Assembly: GCA_021234155.1 (NCBI GenBank)
Contig: JAJEKV010000040.1
Location: 8,723,541 to 8,787,540, forward strand
Reading direction: 5' to 3'
Source: Isoetes taiwanensis
Taxonomy: Eukaryota > Streptophyta > Lycopodiopsida > Isoetales > Isoetaceae
Length of the DNA stretch: 64,000 bases
Below, piece by piece: positions 61,564-64,000 of this stretch (position 1 is its first letter; each line of letters starts with the position of its first letter). Made by a program: the position numbers and the translations under genes. Under the pieces are notes generated by a model. It ran no database searches, had not been told where the DNA came from, and saw nothing but the letters and a program-made list of their open reading frames with translations.

Positions 61564-62143
61564 TGTTAATATTATATCATGTCACAAAAGAAAAGGGGAA
61601 TAAAATTTTGCATGGCTTGGCATGTGGAAGAATACGATGGGTCTAATATGATAATAAAATGAAATGAGATATTTAACAACGAATAAAGGGAAATAGAAGA
61701 AGAAGCGGCCGTCACAGATGCAGATGCCGGATTTGGATTGAAGCAGCTGTAGTGGGCCGATTTGCACAGATTCATTCAAGGGTTACTTAGATCGATGCTA
61801 CAGTGTTCTTAGCAAGCTATCAGAGTTATTAAAAGCTCTCTACTTCTTGTGTTTTGTGGCTCTGGATTTTCTATCCGGAATTGGGTGCTAAGCGGTGAAT
61901 CGCCAGCTCTGGGTTTTCTACCTGGAATGTTATTAAGGTAGCGGATTGCTAATCTGGAGTTTTATATTTGAGGTTGGTGCACTGCTTCAAATCTGTAAGT
62001 GCTTGTGTTGTCGGGTGTACATAATGAATCGGATTGTTGCTACTGTGATGTTTTAATGATTTCCAAGTGCTACAGTATCAAATATTAAGGTCGAAGGTTT
62101 GAAGTTCTTAAAGTTTATTTGCTTGTGTGCCTTTAATTCATCA
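61564..62143 (+). repeat. Copia 3' LTR (580 bp)
   Basis: TGTTAATATTATATCATG to TTTAATTCATCA. Compared with the 5' LTR it has about 35 extra bases at 61,906-61,940 (CTCTGGGTTTTCTACCTGG...), which look like an imperfect duplication of the nearby CTCTGGATTTTCTATCCGG. Confidence 0.95.
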
Positions 62144-62148
62144 AGCAC
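62144..62148 (+). repeat. Target site duplication AGCAC, right
   Basis: Perfect match to 56,697-56,701. Confidence 0.9.
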
Positions 62149-62990
62149 TACCCTATTGCCATATACCATCTCCTGTTTTTACAGCTATTCTTTCAGCAAC
62201 ATACCAAAGCATCAGTTAACTGTGGCCTACTAGTTCTAGCAAACATCTACATTATTTCTATCAAGTCTCAGGCCGACAGTGTCAAAGGTATACGCAGCAT
62301 CCAGGGTGTTGAACCCTGATAGACAAAAGTACCTACATCCAATAGCATTGGCAAGCACAATATCATGCCACATTGCATATATCACAAAGCAAAAATTCTG
62401 AATGATCGTAAAAAAATCCTGAATGATGGCAAAAATTTTGAATGATGGTATAAAAAATTCATTCATAAGGAGTAGCTCCAACATTTCAGATCGCAAATAT
62501 GGAAGGAAAGCAAGCCAAATCAAAATCGAAACTGACCTGCAAAGATGGAATAGGAGGAAGTCAAACTTGGCTATGGCGGAGAGAAGGGGCGGGAAGAAAC
62601 AAATGAAGAAGAAGAATAATCTGTAACTTTAAATAAAGTTAGTTTTTTGTTTTTCTTTTTTGTTTTTCTAACCTCGACATGATCGCCATATCCAATCCCC
62701 ATTATCCCATTTCCCTAATCTTAATTTTACCATAGCACGAGGCACCGCTGACATTTCCTATGCAAGCCTTTAAATATGCCATCGACTTCACACGTTGTTG
62801 AGATTTACTCCCCTAAAAGCCTTTAAGCTTTCAAGAGTCCACGTGGCAACAATGCATCATAAAGGGGAAGAAAAGATTTTGAAGGGGTGCAAAATATTGT
62901 GTAGATTTGGCATATTAATGCCAGAAATTGACTGACGTCTTCAAATTATATTTTCCAAGAAATTACAATAATAGCATTTTATAATTTGTT
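62149..62990. other. Intergenic, no gene recognised
   Basis: A repeated CCTGAATGATG-AAAA word (62,395-62,450) and a T-rich tract at about 62,640-62,672. An open frame at 62,423-62,626 ends in a Lys-rich tail and is not convincing. Confidence 0.4.
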
Positions 62991-63130
62991 AGGGGGCCCT
63001 TTGGAGACCAATGCATAGATCATATGGCTACTGATATTTTTACCAAAGCATTAGGTCATACTCAATGCATTGATCAACTTGGCCTGCAACTCTTCATTGG
63101 AGGATCTCATGCGCTACCACTGAGTGGGGG
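62991..63130 (+). pseudogene. C-terminal end of a second copia RNase H
   Basis: Reads DHMATDIFTKALGHTQCIDQ and LGLQLF, the classic end of a copia polyprotein, then a purine tract GAGTGGGGG at 63,122-63,130. Everything upstream is missing. Confidence 0.75.
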
Positions 63131-63368
63131 TGTTGGAATACAAAAATAGAAGGCAGCATCAACACGTATCACGGAGGCATTCCAGGCACCATCACGGAGG
63201 ACTTCCAAGACCCAATTTTAGCTTGAGTCATTGCTTATTTTATGCCTAGATTAGTGTCTACTTTCTATATAAGTTCAAATGCTTCATGTGCATCAATCAT
63301 CAGTTGAGCAGTTCAATCTCTTGCATCTTTTAAGTATTCTAATATATTTGAAGTCCCAAATATCAACA
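63131..63368 (+). mobile_element. 3' LTR of the second, truncated copia element
   Basis: Begins TGTTGGAATAC after the purine tract and probably ends TATCAACA at 63,368 (TG...CA, 238 bp). A TATA box TATATAAG lies at 63,266-63,273. It is a different family from the element at 56.7 kb. Confidence 0.65.
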
Positions 63369-64000
63369 ATATCCCAATTGTACTTGTTGAATCAATATAT
63401 CTGATTTCCTTTCCATTATCCAATAATTACTGCTCTAAGTTGCTCTGATTCACCTGAAATTGTCTTAAATTTGAAAGAAAACAGTCTGAAATCACTCAAT
63501 CGAGCATGGAAACCACATTTTGGCTGGAACCCTAACCACGATTGGGAACGCTACTCGTGGATCTGAGCAACAATCGAGCTGAGCTGGGGTTGGCTAGAAT
63601 GGGGCAAGGGAGTAGTGTTCGCGCCCCTGCCCAGGAATTTGGATTTCTGAAAGGCTATTGGTCGATGAGTTTTTTTATTTTTGGCGGGCACTAATGTGAT
63701 TTCACTCACCCTAAATTGTGAGTGAAAAACAATTGATAAAAAAATTTATTACCTGCTATGGTCAGTTGGTTGAGGTATATGATAATGTAAGGATGTGATT
63801 CATGTGAACGAGTTTCTGATGTTTTGAGGAGCCTGTAATGGTGGTCGGTAGATCTTTGGATGAAATCTTCAAGAAGCACCAGATGTAACTTCATGTTGAG
63901 CAGTATGTAGCATCAGCATACCACCCCCACCCTCTTAAAACCATAGTCAAGTACAACAGAAAATCCCGATTCGTTAGACAGTGCGACCCTGTTGGATCAT
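63369..64000. other. Intergenic, no gene recognised
   Basis: Moderately GC-rich around 63,530-63,650, otherwise AT-rich. No motif supports a feature. Confidence 0.4.

Larger units (their letters stand above)
56702..62143 (+). mobile_element. Complete but inactive Ty1/copia LTR retrotransposon
   Basis: A 5.4-kb element: 5' LTR 56,702-57,242, initiator-Met primer-binding site 57,244-57,255, gag/protease/integrase frame 57,710-59,647, reverse transcriptase and RNase H in broken frames to about 61,553, purine tract 61,554-61,563, 3' LTR 61,564-62,143, and a 5-bp AGCAC target duplication. The domain order protease-integrase-RT-RNase H defines copia. At least one gag stop, one stop after integrase and several frameshifts in RT and RNase H prevent a full polyprotein. 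Confidence 0.95.

Noticed and set aside
62423-62626. 67-codon frame with a basic tail as a small protein gene
   Set aside because: No homologous pattern, low-complexity Lys-rich end, and repeat-like sequence at its start.

Overview
The window is land-plant nuclear DNA joined to what looks like a sequencing or assembly artefact. A composite zinc-finger gene of the EDM2 family (a land-plant chromatin regulator), plant-type Ty1/copia and Ty3/gypsy retrotransposons and AT-rich non-coding DNA support a plant. I cannot name the species.

The main result is structural. Positions 1 to about 26,155 are not independent genomic sequence. They are a heavily degraded reverse-complement copy of about 26,157-56,705 of the same window. 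I matched twelve anchor pairs by eye, all collinear in inverted order, running from the fold at ~26,155 out to base 1. The copy is about 14% shorter than its source. It is corrupted alike in exons, introns, transposons and tandem repeats, and it is enriched in CG-rich words that the source lacks. This is what a fold-back (template plus complement) long read with a poorly basecalled second strand should look like if left unpolished at a contig end. It is not what an old genomic inverted duplication should look like. No open frame in 1-26,155 should be called a gene.

The credible sequence is 26,157-64,000. From left to right: the decayed 3' part of a Ty3/gypsy pol with integrase and a possible chromodomain end (26.2-27.7 kb), cut off by the fold; non-coding DNA (27.7-31.4 kb); a copia RNase H remnant with its 3' LTR (31.6-32.3 kb); a broken minus-strand gene fragment (32.7-33.07 kb); an eight-exon EDM2-like gene (33.8-38.1 kb) whose introns hold dispersed repeats; a gypsy gag fragment (39.3-39.9 kb); long AT-rich DNA with several short tandem-repeat arrays (40-49.7 kb); a mosaic of duplicated segments around a gypsy reverse-transcriptase remnant and a tRNA-like element (49.7-56.7 kb); a complete copia element with two LTRs, primer-binding site, purine tract and a perfect 5-bp target duplication (56.7-62.1 kb), disabled by stops and frameshifts; and a second, truncated copia 3' end (63.0-63.4 kb).

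The only plausible host gene is the EDM2-like one. Its eight exons join in phase into about 392 codons, with an N-terminal RFTS-like region, the EDM2-type zinc-finger block and the conserved segment after it. It then stops, without the long C-terminal half of known EDM2 proteins. I found no CRISPR, operon or other new biological system. The strongest unusual signal is the fold-back copy.
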